Shown here: positions 1-11,673 of the stretch, piece after piece
How positions within the stretch are numbered: position 1 is the first letter of the stretch
Layout: each line of letters begins with the position of its first letter
From: Aquatica leii
Lineage: Eukaryota > Arthropoda > Insecta > Coleoptera > Lampyridae
Direction: 5' to 3'
Length of the DNA stretch: 64,000 nt
Assembly: GCA_035610365.1 (NCBI GenBank)
Contig: CM069432.1
Span: 171,676,035 to 171,740,034, forward strand
Position numbers and translations under genes: made by a program
Notes under the pieces: generated by a model
Databases searched by the model: none
What the model saw: the letters and a program-made list of their open reading frames with translations, nothing else
What the model was told of the DNA's origin: nothing

Positions 1-336
1 GACGAGTAATCTGTATACTTCCGCAATGTGTTTGTCGTGTAGGAAAGGAAGTACATTTGTTTATATTTACGGTACTACGCACCACTTGTTAATTTATGTT
101 GACATACTTATAACTTCAAATTTTAGAATCTGTTCTATACGCTATACGGCGAAAAGATAGAGTTAAGGCCCTCCTTCAATTTTGTATGACAATTTAAACC
201 ATTGTATGAACAGACATGTTTACACGGCTCAAATTCATAAAAGCACGGAAGTTCAGAAATTATGTAATGTATAATCTTATAGGCATTAAAGATTAAAGTA
301 CGTAGGAAAACGTATAATTTTCAACAAATGTACAAA
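1..336. other. intergenic, nothing recognised
   Basis: A+T-rich sequence with no credible reading frame or repeat on either strand. Confidence 0.6.
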
Positions 337-594
337 TGATTATAAGCGACTTTCGGCTTAGACCGCGTCGTAGTTAAACACACAGACTTAGGCTTGGTCT
401 TAGTCTGACATTTAGCACTCTGAAGATGCAAGCTGCAATGTCGTGCAAAACGTCAGTTTGTTTGGGTTCACGAAGGACAATACGGCAAAGGCCAAATTCT
501 ACTTCTTGTTTTGGCTCTCAAGAAGAGACTAGGACCAAGCCTAAGTCTAGCTGTTTAACTAAGACGCGGACTAAGCCGAAAGTCGCTTATATTC
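337..594. repeat. foldback MITE-like element
   Basis: Positions 337-408 and 526-594 are inverted copies of each other over about 70 bases with few mismatches; both outer ends carry ATATAAGCGAC or ATTATAAGCGAC. The loop of about 117 bases is not repeated. The ORF across the loop (426-629) has no recognisable protein character and is probably chance. This is the form of a small non-autonomous DNA transposon. No clear target duplication was found, so the superfamily is unknown. Confidence 0.7.
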
Positions 595-1130
595 ATAAGC
601 TTAACAACCGCGAAAGCTTAAGATTTTAAATGTACAAAATTAAAAATTTCTACTTATGACAAATAAATGCGGTTACAACTTTATTTATTAATTTAGTTAC
701 ACGATTTATTTTAAAAATTTATCAAATAACACTTGTAGGGAACAACTAAACATTTAAAGCGCGTATAAACGAGGGCTTAATTAAATTCCTGCATATTAAC
801 GAATTTGACGAACTAAAATTATTACATTTTTTATAGGAGTTTAAACATTCTGTTATAAAAAAAGACATTTAGGATTTGTCAAATGAATGGAAATAACAGA
901 AAAAATTACGAATAAGTTAACCAAAATGTCAAACAAACTGAAGTATGTCATTAAAATACAGGTGTTTGATGTGATACTGACTTGAAAATTTCAACCAATA
1001 AAAAAAATGTATTTAAATTTAGCGCGGATTTATTAGAGGGACTTAACTCTATCTGTTCGCCGTACAGAAAATAGCAGCATTATTTGAAGTACGTCGATAT
1101 TAAAATTAATTGAATCAAACGTTAAACATG
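595..1130. other. intergenic, nothing recognised
   Basis: A+T-rich stretch between the foldback element and the left arm of PLE-1; no coding signal seen. Confidence 0.6.
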
Positions 1131-1330
1131 AACAAATAATTATTTTCGGGTTTTGAACCGCGTTCCATATTTACACTTTTCACAAAATTTATAAAACTTA
1201 CAAACTTTGAAAAATTTACAATGTTTGAAACTAAAGATATAGGATCCTGACAAGCCTTTATATTACGCCACTCGAGTCAATGGTGCGTGACGGTTTCGAT
1301 TCATTAGTTTTCCGGAACATGTTTTTCCAC

Positions 1331-2290
1331 GCTACCCTCAAACCAAAATTCTGGCTACGTTATGTGGACGATACATTTGTAATTTGGTCTCATGGAACAA
1401 AAACACGACACAACTTTCTGGATCACATCAACCAGTTCGATTTCAACATCAAATTCACCATGGAAAAGGAAACAAACAGAAACATTCCGTTCTTGGACGT
1501 ACTGGTCACTCGAAATATGGACAACAAATTGGGACATCAAGTATATAGAAAACCGACACATACTGACAGATACCTCAACGCCGAATCACATCATCATCCA
1601 GCTCAGAAGTTTGCAGTTCTAAAAACTTTAGTACACAGGGCCAAGGCGATCAGTGAACCGAACACGTTAAAGACCGAGCTAGGTCACCTAACAAACGCCT
1701 TAATAAAAAACAGTTTCAGAAAAGCAGACATATATCGAGCAATTAACAAACACAGTAAGGAAAAACCAAAGAAGGAGGAACCCGTGGCAACTTCCTTTCT
1801 TCCTTACATAAAAGGCTGCACGGATAAAATAGCCAGGATACTTAGAGGGAAAAATATCAAACTGATCTTTACTGCAACAAATAAAATATCCGCCAATTTC
1901 TCAAAATCAAAAGAAACAAAAGCACCACTCGAGGAACCAGGGGTCTACCACATCCCTTGTTCGTGTGGGCTGGCTTACATAGGACAAACGAGACGCAACA
2001 TAGCTACCAGATTAAAAGAACATAAGGCCGATACAAAAAAACAACACAAGATCTGCTGTTGCGGAACACTTTTTAGACACCGGTCACACGATAAAATTTG
2101 AAGAGGCACAAAGTTGGCTAAATCCCAAAACTTCTGGTCTAGACTATACAAGGAAGCCATTGAAATCCATAAGTACGACAATTTTAATAGGGATAATGGA
2201 ATCGATATAGCGCCAATATGGAAAAACATGTTCCGGAAAACTAATGAATTGGAACCCTCAAGATCCATTGACCCGAACGGCCTAATATAA
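1331..2290 (+). pseudogene. Penelope RT/GIY-YIG polyprotein, 5'-truncated and frameshifted
   Basis: The reading frame enters the reverse transcriptase palm at WLRYVDDTFVIW, the catalytic YVDD box (about 1350-1385), followed by the Penelope-typical PFLDVLVTR, VYRKPTHTDRYLN and SHHHPAQK blocks. After a basic linker comes the GIY-YIG nuclease: GVYHIPCSCGLAYIGQTRR at about 1938-1994 (GVY...YIG form), then ATRLKEH. The frame breaks at about 2060 and 2105; in the other frames the expected HFLDTGHTIKFEEA and a tail ending NMFRKTNELEPS can still be read, the last part overlapping the right inverted arm. The fingers and most of the palm are missing. The first codons of the open frame (1280-1330) are inverted-arm sequence, so they are not a native start. 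The element is inactive. Confidence 0.85.
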
Positions 2291-2329
2291 AGACTTGTCA
2301 GGATCCTATATCTTCAGTTTCAGTTTCTT

Positions 2330-2363
2330 CTGAAGAAGACAGCGACATGACTGTCGAAACGTC
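2330..2363 (+). other. hammerhead-ribozyme-like core in PLE-1 right arm
   Basis: CTGAAGA (CUGANGA core) is followed by a short stem, GACAG pairing with CTGTC, and then GAAACGTC, which fits the two conserved hammerhead boxes around stem II. Hammerhead motifs are known from the terminal repeats of Penelope-like elements. I could not place stem III and the cleavage site with confidence, so the call is tentative. The block is absent from the left inverted arm. Confidence 0.35.
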
Positions 2364-2459
2364 AAATATTGTAAATTTTTCAAAGTTTGTAAGTTTTATA
2401 AATTTTGTGAAAAGTGTAAATATGGAACGCGGTTCAAAACCCAAAAATAATTATTTGTT

Positions 2460-3162
2460 AAAAAATCATGGCCGCGAAAGCCTCAAAAATAAAAGTTAAA
2501 CATGAAATTTAAATACAATGTGTCTTAACCTTGTAATCGGAATTAATAAAAGTAAACAAACAAAACGGTCGTTTGACAAGTAGTGTGTACCGTTTGTTTA
2601 CAAATACTATTTCTATATCTTACAATGTTGTGTACACTTTTCAGTCAGTGATTACTCGTCCAGAGGGAATCATAGCATTCCGTTGTTGCCAGGTGGAGTT
2701 ATAAAAGCAACTTGTTTTATATAAACGATATACACATTCGACTAGTTAGTTTATGATGCGGTTACAGTTACTATAATAACACTCATAAAATAAATGTTTG
2801 ATTGAATATGCAATTTTTACTCATTATTGTTGAATTTTTATTTGAATTTGTTTTATAAATAAAAATAATATTTAAAAGAAAGTTTTTATTTAAATGTTCC
2901 AAATAGAAGAAGACACTTTAAATTAAATCAATCCCATACATTTATTACATCATACTATTCATATGATATAAATGCTTGTACATACATACATTTTTTAATT
3001 TTTAGAATAACTTGTGTCAAGTTACATATTGTATTCTTGTTTATTTACACAGGAAATGTATATTATATAAATTGCATAATGTAATAAATTTGAGGGTTTC
3101 ATTTGATTAAAAGTTTATTTTCTTCTTCTTAAAGCATTAAATAAAAGCTTGTTTAAAAACGG
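2460..3162. other. intergenic, nothing recognised
   Basis: A+T-rich DNA without coding features between PLE-1 and a gypsy relic. Confidence 0.55.
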
Positions 3163-3390
3163 CCTTGGTCAGACTGTAATTCCAACGACAAAAAACGTTT
3201 TCACCAAAACTACTGCGACTGTAGCTATTTCTTGATTGGGTATGGCCACCGTCTATTTTGTGGAATAATTAATTGCCACCAGGATATATTTGTTTCTCGA
3301 ATCAGGTTATGGCAACGGCTTTGCGCTGTTAATGGCAATTCTCTCTAAAGAGCTTTTCACTTTATATTGATTCATTCGTGCTTGCGGCAC
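3163..3390 (-). pseudogene. gypsy family A integrase relic
   Basis: This stretch aligns by eye with about 30400-30660, part of the integrase core of gypsy A: shared blocks include GTAATTCCAACG, TTCTTGATTGGKTATGG and GCCACCAGGAYRTATTTGTTTC in the same order. It has many substitutions and small indels and no open frame. Sense is the minus strand, as in gypsy A. Together with the LTR at 3570 it marks a second, much older, internally deleted insertion of the same family. Confidence 0.75.
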
Positions 3391-3553
3391 CATCCTGTTA
3401 AGTCTTCTTTGCTGATTATCTAATAGAATCTTTCTCGTACTTTCCTTAATGCCTTGTTTACTTCAAAGTGTATTCCCGATGTACCATCATGCAAATGCTG
3501 CTCCTTTTCTGACACTTGAGTTTTTGGCACTACCAACTACAGGCTATTTACTT

Positions 3554-3850
3554 CACACCTGACACCAATTGTAACGGATTTAAAACTAATTTAATTATGT
3601 ACACGATTATCAATGATTATATAATCTATAAAACTAAAAACACAGTACTATAAACTAGCCATTTAATAAAAATAACACGTACATGTAATTCATATATCAC
3701 TGCAACCGTATACAGTCCGCGGATAAAATAATCAATCACTTATTTATTTAACGCTGGCACGTTCTTGAGTACGATTTTCTTTGTTCCCATTTTATATTTT
3801 TGACTTATTTGGGACTAGAAGATTCCATCTGTTTTGACAATCGCCTCGAA
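3554..3850 (-). repeat. gypsy family A 5' LTR relic with primer-binding site
   Basis: ACACCTGACACCAAT (3556-3570) is the same sequence that abuts the gypsy A 5' LTR at 34193. It is followed by an LTR-like stretch starting TGTAACGG that shares AAAACTAATTTA, ATGTACACG and the GTCCGCGGATAA block with the gypsy A LTRs. The outer LTR end cannot be fixed, so about 3850 is an estimate. Between this and the integrase relic only about 160 bases remain, so gag and most of pol are deleted. Confidence 0.65.
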
Positions 3851-3860
3851 TGGGATTAAT

Positions 3861-6614
3861 GCGAAAAGAATTCATTGTAATTATCTCCGTATCTTCTTTT
3901 AATTAAAGAAAAATTAAAACATTTTATTTATGACTTAAATAAATATTTTTATGGAATTAACATTCCTATAATGCATTAACTGCTAGTGGATACTACAATC
4001 TGATACATTGCATTTACGCTTACAGAACGTATGAAAAGTGTGATTACTGGCAATTGGCAATTTTGATTACCAAGAGATGACTCTGTTTGCCTTCTGAGAC
4101 AGCTGTATAAACTAAAAGAAACAGTAATGTTTACGGCTGTTTACAAGCGCGTGTTTTGGCTATAAGATAATTTTAGTGGCTTATTTTAATTAGCGTATTA
4201 AAATAAACTGATTTTCATAACAAAAATTCTTATTTAATAATAGGCAAGATTAGCAATTGTAATTTATGGTTGTCGTAGTCGTCGGAAAACCAACCGAAAC
4301 ATTAACTTTCATAACTTGTCAGTGAAAAGATTGATACATGTTTTAAATACATATTAAGCACTGTAATGTAATAAACTTTAGTGCAAACTAAAAAATAAGG
4401 TGTAGCTAATACACCAGCTCATATATAAATATGAATTAAGTAAACAATAATTAATAATTAGGCCCATTCACAAACTATTAACTTATTTTAAATATCAACT
4501 ACACACTATAACCAAAGAGTATATAATATAGGAAGAGAAACACCAAATGCATTATAACGTGTCTATGAAAAGTGTGTTGCCTATATAGCAATATTAAAAT
4601 TTAGTACGGTCTGTAGTTTATGGAAAGGAGACAACTGCTTACCACATGATGTAAGAGAAAGATATACAATTTGGGAAAATTACCTGTAACTTGCTGTAAT
4701 AGTATAGATACTAGGGATAAATCGCAGTGTTGACAAACTTAAAATTACAAGTTTACATTACCTTGACAATGAATTTTTCGTTTAGGTTTAATACCTGTAG
4801 GCTATTGAAAGTATTTTTGACCATGCATTTATTGTAGGTAACCTTTTTAATCACTACCAAATGATTCTATAAATTACATACTTATGTTTATTTATTAATT
4901 ATAGTCGGTAAAATTTAACTTTTTCAGTTTCGGATTAGCACTTTATTTCACTAAGACGTTTCTATTTCTTTCTGACATGTACAATTTACAAGAAATAAAG
5001 TAAGAACATTAATTTTTTACCTGAATTATTAGAAACTCGGGTAAAAAAATTTACTTTGTAAATAAAGCGCTAATGCAAAATTTTACACCGGTTATATCCA
5101 AATTCATTAATTGAACTTGTACCTTTTGTACAATGCAACAAATTATATGCGTACTGTTAAATGCAAAAAAATTTAGTATTTATTTAATAAAATTAATTAT
5201 GTAGTTAATTAAGTACTAACTAATAAATAATCATATATTTCCACAATTCTCGAACCACTTATTACTTCTCGTCGCATTAAAAGGAAAACGAAAGAAACTG
5301 AGTTCCGGATGAGTAAATCGATTTCGTTTACAATTAAAATAAACACAAGAAGATTTTGATGGCGCCATTACGCAAATAAGACACGAATATGTTTTAAGTA
5401 CAAGCAAATACAATTAGAGATACAAGCACAAGTAGTACAAGTATGTAGTTAGGTAAGTTAAGACAGTTATACCCAGAATGCAAAAGAGTGGTAATTTTAC
5501 TTTTCCTCGGGCGCAGATTAAGGGAAGCTGTCGTTGAAAAATGTACAATATAACCATCAATTGTATGGGGAGAAATAAAGGTGTTGTGACAACGTAAATT
5601 GCATTATACAAAACAATTGATTATTCATAAAAATTGAAACAGTATTTAATTACTCAAATAACACCTAAACACGGTACTTGGAATTTTGTATACAGCAAAA
5701 TTATTATTTTTTTTTAAATAATTATACAAATAAAGTTTTAAATGTAATTGTTACAATAAAATAAAAAGAAGAGGATATGTTTGCATCATCATTCAATAAA
5801 CAAATTTTAGTATAATTAAATGTAGATTAATTGTCATAACTCATAATACTCGTGTAATATACTGTTTGCTTCAACAAAGATGACATGCCATAAATCTGTT
5901 AAAAATAAAGACAAATTGTAAAACATCATAAAACGATTCCAGGTAGTTTTAGAAGTAATTATGTGACAACACTGTAACGAACACATTGACAGTATTCGTT
6001 TGAAAATAGTTTGAGTCTAAAGTGAATTAGTTTGGTTAGTCGAATACCAGATGGCCGATACTAGCGCTTTAAAGCGGTCGACTAACTTTAGAATACACGT
6101 TATTTAAGGCGTACACTGAATCTCTTTCTATATTATATACTCTTTGCTATAACCTACCAAACTTTTTAAATTTAGTTGTTTACAATTAATTTTAACGTTA
6201 TATGAATTGAATAAAACAAATAACTACTACTTTAACGAAGACGTTACCTAAAGATAATTATTATAAAATCAAATAATTTGTACCAAAATTTAATAAGATT
6301 ATCAACTTTTATGCGAAATAAATAATTTGAAAACGAGATGTTTGCTTACGGGTTACGTATATAAACAAGTTAGAATTACTGTATCTTTTAGTTCATAAAG
6401 TTCTCACCAGAGGGCGTATCGAATCTTAGAAATCGCGAATAGTCACATCGAAAACTCGAGTTATTTTTCTCACCTGATTAGAAGTTACTTAATTATTCAC
6501 TAGTTAAATTATTTATTATCCAGCTCAAATTTTTAACTAGGCTAAGTGTGTTATGTTTATAAATGTTTGAAAATGAAACTGAAAGATAAATAATAGGATT
6601 ACGTTTACATACAG
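3861..6614. other. intergenic, nothing recognised
   Basis: About 2.7 kb of A+T-rich DNA. The longest frames (5231-5413 and 5414-5611, minus) have no motif and no homology I recognise. A weak inverted repeat, GGTTAGTCGA against GTCGACTAAC, lies at about 6035-6090. Confidence 0.5.
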
Positions 6615-7555
6615 CAGTGGCGACTGGTCCATAAGGGCTCTAGTGCACGAGCCTCTCTGACGCTTATTAACAATAAAATGAAGTTGATCGTAACATATCC
6701 GTTGAATCATACTAGATGATATAGTATTTTTGAACGTCTACACTTATTCAAATAATATTATTTTACGTTTATTGTTAATGAGCAATATAAGTGTCAGTTT
6801 TAGTGTTTAGTAGTTTTATTAATATTAAATCTCATTTTAGACAATACAAAAATCAGTGGTTTCCGATTGAAAGTAGTAAATTAAAAAATAGCGCAATTAT
6901 TGTTGCTTTATTGGCAAAATGCATTTTTGCGGTCTTTAATAGGGCTACCATTTGTAAAATCACAAAACCGGCACAAATTAGTTTTAAACCCCAAATTTTT
7001 AAACTGCAAACCCGGACAATTTTTTTAATTATTATAATGTAAATTCAATCATGGCAAATTATTTAGTACAATGTACTATTATACGTCAAAAATTTCTTAA
7101 TCAAACGGTTAAAAAGTGTATGTGTGTATTATTTTTGTATTCACTAATAACAATACACAAATGTATCATGTACTTACATATATTGAAAGTAACTTAAAAA
7201 TAGTTTTAAAGTAAGAAATTTAATCCACGGAAAACAAATATTAAATTCTAAACCAGAAACCTTTCTAGAAACGAATTTTTATATTAAATGTAAAAGGAAA
7301 CACACATAGTTATTATGATTTTTTAATTACAACAAAACTATTTTGTAAGCATGTGGATGTGATACGATAAATGCCTTGTTTTGTTTTCTGTATTTATTGT
7401 TTTATTACGATAGAGCCGGTAAAACTAACGAGGTTAAGATGTAGGTACAAACTTAAAACATTTAAGGGTTGTATTTAGTCAAATAAAATCTTAGTTTTGA
7501 AATTTAATAAACGCCTGTAGTATCTGCAAACCTCATGACACCAACTACCTGGCTC

Positions 7556-8255
7556 ACTGCAGGGGTGCATGTAAACCATAAACCAGCATTTACCATTTGT
7601 AATATGATAGACATCTAAATCCCTTTCTTAAACAAACCAAACTTAAGTTTATTTACTTATTCTTATTCAAAATGCTACAATTCAAGTCATTGATTAATAA
7701 TTCTATTAATATTAAATTGCTGTGATTGTTTACACGGAAAAAATGTTTTTGGAAGAAACAAACAATATATTTTTAAATTAGTTACCAATAATGTTTAAGT
7801 ATTAAAGATATTTTTAGAGTAATATGTTGTATTTATTTAGAACCATTTAAATACAAGATTTCGAACTTGTTCTAAGTTCTACGTCAGGCAAAATTAAATT
7901 AAAAAAAATTAAAAAAAAATGGTTATGTATTTTATCATTAATTGTTTTGTTTTTGTTTTATACGAAGTATAGATTATAATAACAAATAATAATTAATCAT
8001 TTAATGGATATTTTACAAAGTTAGAGCTAATACTAACAGGATGTTGAACAACAATAAAAGGTATTCTTATTCTTTTAATTTCTTTATTGTCGTTTTGAGA
8101 TATTGATGATTAAATAAATTTCTAGTAATTATCATAGAGCTACAGAGGTGCATGTAACTTAGCTACTTGATAAACATCTAACATTTGCAATATTGTCAAT
8201 CCTTTGAAACAATGAACCAATGTAAGTTTATTTATAAATTGTTATTAAAAACGTC
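7556..8255 (+). repeat. divergent direct repeat pair (7556-7680, 8136-8255)
   Basis: Two roughly 120-base stretches about 575 bases apart share, in the same order, GGTGCATGTAA, an ATTTG-AATAT block, AAACAA-CCAA, AAGTTTATTTA and a CAATT box. Similarity is clear but imperfect, suggesting an old duplication in the 5' non-coding part of the TTAA-flanked element. Confidence 0.4.
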
Positions 8256-8483
8256 CTGCAATTATTGTAAACGTAAAATGTGATTATTATTTTTTTAAGA
8301 TTAATTTTTGATTATTTAAATCCTATTTATTGGTTGAATCTAATTATAGATACATTTCAGTCTAATATAAATAACAACTTTATTCTACAAATTACTTACA
8401 TACATCTCATTTAAACAGTAATTACCAAACATAATACGAAGTGATATTATCTGTGTTTAGTTGTTCATTCTTAGTTTTCGAGA

Positions 8484-10581
8484 ATGTTTCGTACAGAGTT
8501 TGCAAATTCGAAATACTTGCGGTTGACTAAAACAATACGTAGTATGAAAGAACAAATGCGTGCGGCAAAAGAAAGGGTGCGCACAGTTAGTGCACTATGT
8601 GTATCGCGTGTACACGATGAAGAAAGTGAAGTGAAATTGGCTATTTTCTTCTACTGAAGAAAATTTAATGGATAACGACATAAACTTATACGTTGGGGAA
8701 GAAATATTTTCATCTGAAAATGAATATTATTTTGAAAATTCTAATGATTCCAAAAACTTTAATGAAAACCCAACTGACTTTTCTGCGGTTTTAGATATTC
8801 CTAGTCCATCAAGTGCTACTTACGCCGTTTACCAAGATGAAGTTTAAATTTATAATCGAGCAGCAATTGACGCGATGAATAAAGCCGCCAAAGAAGAAAC
8901 GAAACTAGCATTAGAACTAATAGAATTAGACGACCAAGGGTGTCCAAACATTGCAGTTGTAACAGACGGAGCGTGGAGCAAACAGTCGTATCGCACTAAT
9001 TATAACGCTTTGTGAGATGTTGCGTGTATAGTTGGACTACGGACAAAGAAGGTGCTCTATATGGCCGTTAAAAATAAGTTTTGTTTGGTGTGTGCACGGA
9101 AGGACTTGTACAAAAATAATCAATGTCCAGAGCACACCTGTTATGGAAATTGAACCGGTCCATCAACTGGAATGGAGGCAGTCATTTTAGTAAAGGATTT
9201 CCAAAAAACAATAGAGATGTATGAAATATGTAAAAAAAAACCAAAAACGAATTAAAAGACATTATCTCAGAAAATATTCTCAGGCTTCGTAGTAAAGTTA
9301 CTAAAGTCATTCAATTTAGAAAAATCCAAGATGTGACTACAGATATAAAAATTAAAGAACTAGAACTTGATGTTTTAAATGCACCGAAACATATTTTTTG
9401 TGATCATGTTATTTTTGTACCGTTGCTAAAACCAAAAACAATATTATTCCAGATTTTGAAGAAAGCGGTTTATTTAAGAAAATAACGACTGCAGTATGTC
9501 GTGTATCTTACGATTCTAAGAGTTTGATACATGATGTTACCAACAATTCCGCAGCACTTTAAAATTCCCACGTTGCGAAATTTGTTGGTGATAAACGTGT
9601 GAATTTTGCTTTTCACCGTAGTTATCAAACTAGGAGTAAAACTGCTGTAACGTATAATGAATTAGGTACACTCCACGAAATCGTGAAAACTACAGCCAAT
9701 AGTACGTACGTAAGTAGTAGTTATTTTGCGAAAAACAAAAGCGTAAAATTGATTTGCAATCAAAAAGCAATACGTTACCGTACTAAGTACTCTGGAATCG
9801 CAGATGCTGATTATAAACCGGATGCAGCTGAACCAACGCCGGATATGCTAGAGAAATAATTAAACGAAGCAGCGCAGAAATTTGTACAAAAATTGTTTTT
9901 GAAGCGAGAAGAAATTTTGAATAAAACTATTGGTCAACACCGAAGCAGTCGGTGGTACGAAGAGCGGTGGAAAATATTGACAGCGTCAAATTTTGACCGC
10001 ATTTGTAAATTGTGCAGAGCAACTTCGTATGCAAATGTAATAAAAAATGTATTATACCAACAGTTTACAGAAAGTGCTGCCAAAAGATATGGGAAAAAAA
10101 TGAGCATTGAGCGATAGACGACTTTCAAGAGGTCACGAATGTAAAGGTTAATCCTTGGGGTTTATTTGTGGATGAAATTCACCCATGTTTAGCAGCATCT
10201 CCAGACAAAGTAGTAGATGAAAATGCGATTGTAGAAATCAAATGCCCATACGGTGCAAAAATGTACACTCCGATGGAAGCCATTATAAAGAATAAAATCA
10301 AATTTTGTCGAGTAGAGGAAATCGAATTAAAATTAAAACAAAATGACAGCTACATGTACCAAATCCAAGGGCAATTAAATATCGTAAGAAAAGACATTTG
10401 CTATTTTGTTGTTTGGATTCCTACTGGTATTTCTGTAGAAAAGATTAAAATCGATACTTTGTTTTGGGAGAAAAAAATGCTTTCGAAGCTTGAACAATTT
10501 TATTATATAGCATTGTTACACGAAATTTTGGATTCAAGACAATCACGACAGCTACCTATTCGAGAGACATTTTTAAATTAA
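8484..10581 (+). pseudogene. Mutator-like transposase domain fused to YqaJ-like nuclease
   Basis: The first frame opens at ATG 8484 and breaks near 8653. Further on, GCPNIAVVTDGAWSKQSYR, KNKFCLVCARKD and a GPSTGMEA block match the Mutator-like transposase domain found in many insect and cnidarian proteins (usually a GCP..V.VDGGWSKRS motif, then NKYC..C and a SGSSxxMEAD box). After several breaks, FAFHRSYQTRSKTAV (9604-9650) matches its C-terminal part. From about 9893 a YqaJ-like exonuclease domain follows: RWYEERWKILTASNFDRICK, then HPCLAASPDKVVDENAIVEI with KCP, the D...ExK nuclease signature (about 10178-10250). Stops and frameshifts at about 8850, 9013, 9480 and 10115 make the gene dead. 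Transposase and recombination nuclease appear to have been one protein. Confidence 0.7.
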
Positions 10582-11673
10582 TGTATGTGTAAAAAACTGT
10601 ATCTTCTGAAATTCAATGTCAAGGATGTACATCTGTAAAGTTGTTACTTTTTCCTCTTTTTTAAATTAATTTATATGCATACAAAATAATATACAGACTG
10701 ACTTATTATTATTTATACATAGTTGATTATTATTAGTTATGTTTATTTGTAAGATTGTATATTTATGCGTTGACAACAGTATGTTGGTACCTATTTTGGA
10801 CTGATGTATTTATTGTTTTAAATTTTTCTCGTCACTATTAACACTGTTAGCTAATATGTCGTAAATCAATATCTTTAGGCAATTTTATTTTTATTCGTTA
10901 TGAATGAATTTCAATATTCTAATCAAATTGATTACGTACTTGGTGTATTATTAGATTGATTTGAATAAATAAATGCGTTAGCAAATTAAGTAGGTTTCTA
11001 CCTGCAGTTTACAAAGAGTTGTTATCCTTTTATTAGTAATCCGATTGTTTAACAACGGATGGTCGCCGGCACAGGTCCCTGGTTAATGGGTTGCCTATAT
11101 TTGTACGAAATTTTAACAAAATTAATAGAACATTTTTTAATCGCTAACTCAATTAATTCGTCACCATGTAGAATGTCAAGATACATCGATGCATGTAGGT
11201 AAGTAAAATACATGTATGTAACGGGGTAAAAGAATAAAAACTTATAAAGATAAATTCCGTTGGCAGTATCAATTAAAACTTATGTTTTATTTGTAACGTG
11301 ATATTATCCATATTTATTTTAAAAAAAAACTTTTCGCGATTTAGCCCGCTGGAGAAAAGATTGTTTTAAATAATACTTAAATTACTTTTTTAATCATACT
11401 GCTACAAAGTGAGATATCTTGATTAGCGTTTCACTATTCTACGGTGCAAGACGTCCTAACTAAATACAACCCTTAAGTGAACAAATTAAAGAAACAAAGC
11501 TTCTGCACGACTATACATTGGCTCAACGGAATTTATTTGTTAACTCTAAAGCATTTTGGTAGTTACTTACATAATGCTTTAATGATATTTAAAAACGTTC
11601 ACGTTATCTACAACCATTTTGAAAAATGTAGCTCACCCTAACTCCGACCCCACGAGCCGTCACTGACATACAG

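Larger units (their letters stand above)
1131..2459 (+). mobile_element. Penelope-like element PLE-1 with inverted arms
   Basis: A left arm (1131-1331) and a right arm (2213-2459) are long inverted copies: both contain the GATATAGGATCCTGACAAG block and the CGCGTTCCATATTTACAC block in opposite orientation. Between them lies the C-terminal half of a Penelope reverse transcriptase plus GIY-YIG endonuclease. Penelope elements commonly carry an inverted copy of their terminal sequence in front of a 5'-truncated body, which is what is seen. The left arm lacks about 45-50 bases present in the right arm (around 2320-2366). No target duplication was identified. Confidence 0.85.
7466..11472 (+). mobile_element. 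TTAA-flanked element carrying a Mutator-like/YqaJ gene
   Basis: GGGTTGTATTTAGT begins at 7466 and occurs inverted ending at 11472. Both ends are immediately flanked by TTAA (7462-7465 and 11473-11476), as expected for TTAA-targeting superfamilies such as Kolobok or piggyBac. The span encloses the broken gene at 8484-10581. Only about 15 terminal bases match clearly, so the boundary call rests on the TIR plus the TTAA. 10582-11472 holds nothing else recognisable. Confidence 0.65.
6615..11665. mobile_element. 5-kb hAT-type element with exact 8-bp target duplication
   Basis: The left end reads CAGTGGCGACTGG; the right end, read inward on the minus strand, is CAGTGACGGCTCG. Both are flanked by the same 8 bases, ACATACAG (6607-6614 and 11666-11673). 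CAGTG-type termini with 8-bp duplications are typical of hAT elements, and the same CAGTGGCG ends occur in three other elements here. No hAT transposase was recognised inside; much of the interior is the TTAA-flanked element 7466-11472. The ORF at 6791-7042 lies between the two left ends and has no motif I recognise. Confidence 0.75.

Noticed and set aside
426-629. Open frame across the foldback element
   Set aside because: It overlaps the inverted arm and has no motif; explained by the repeat.
6791-7042. 83-codon frame near the left end of the 5-kb element, possibly a transposase start
   Set aside because: No hAT or other transposase motif could be seen, so no gene was called.
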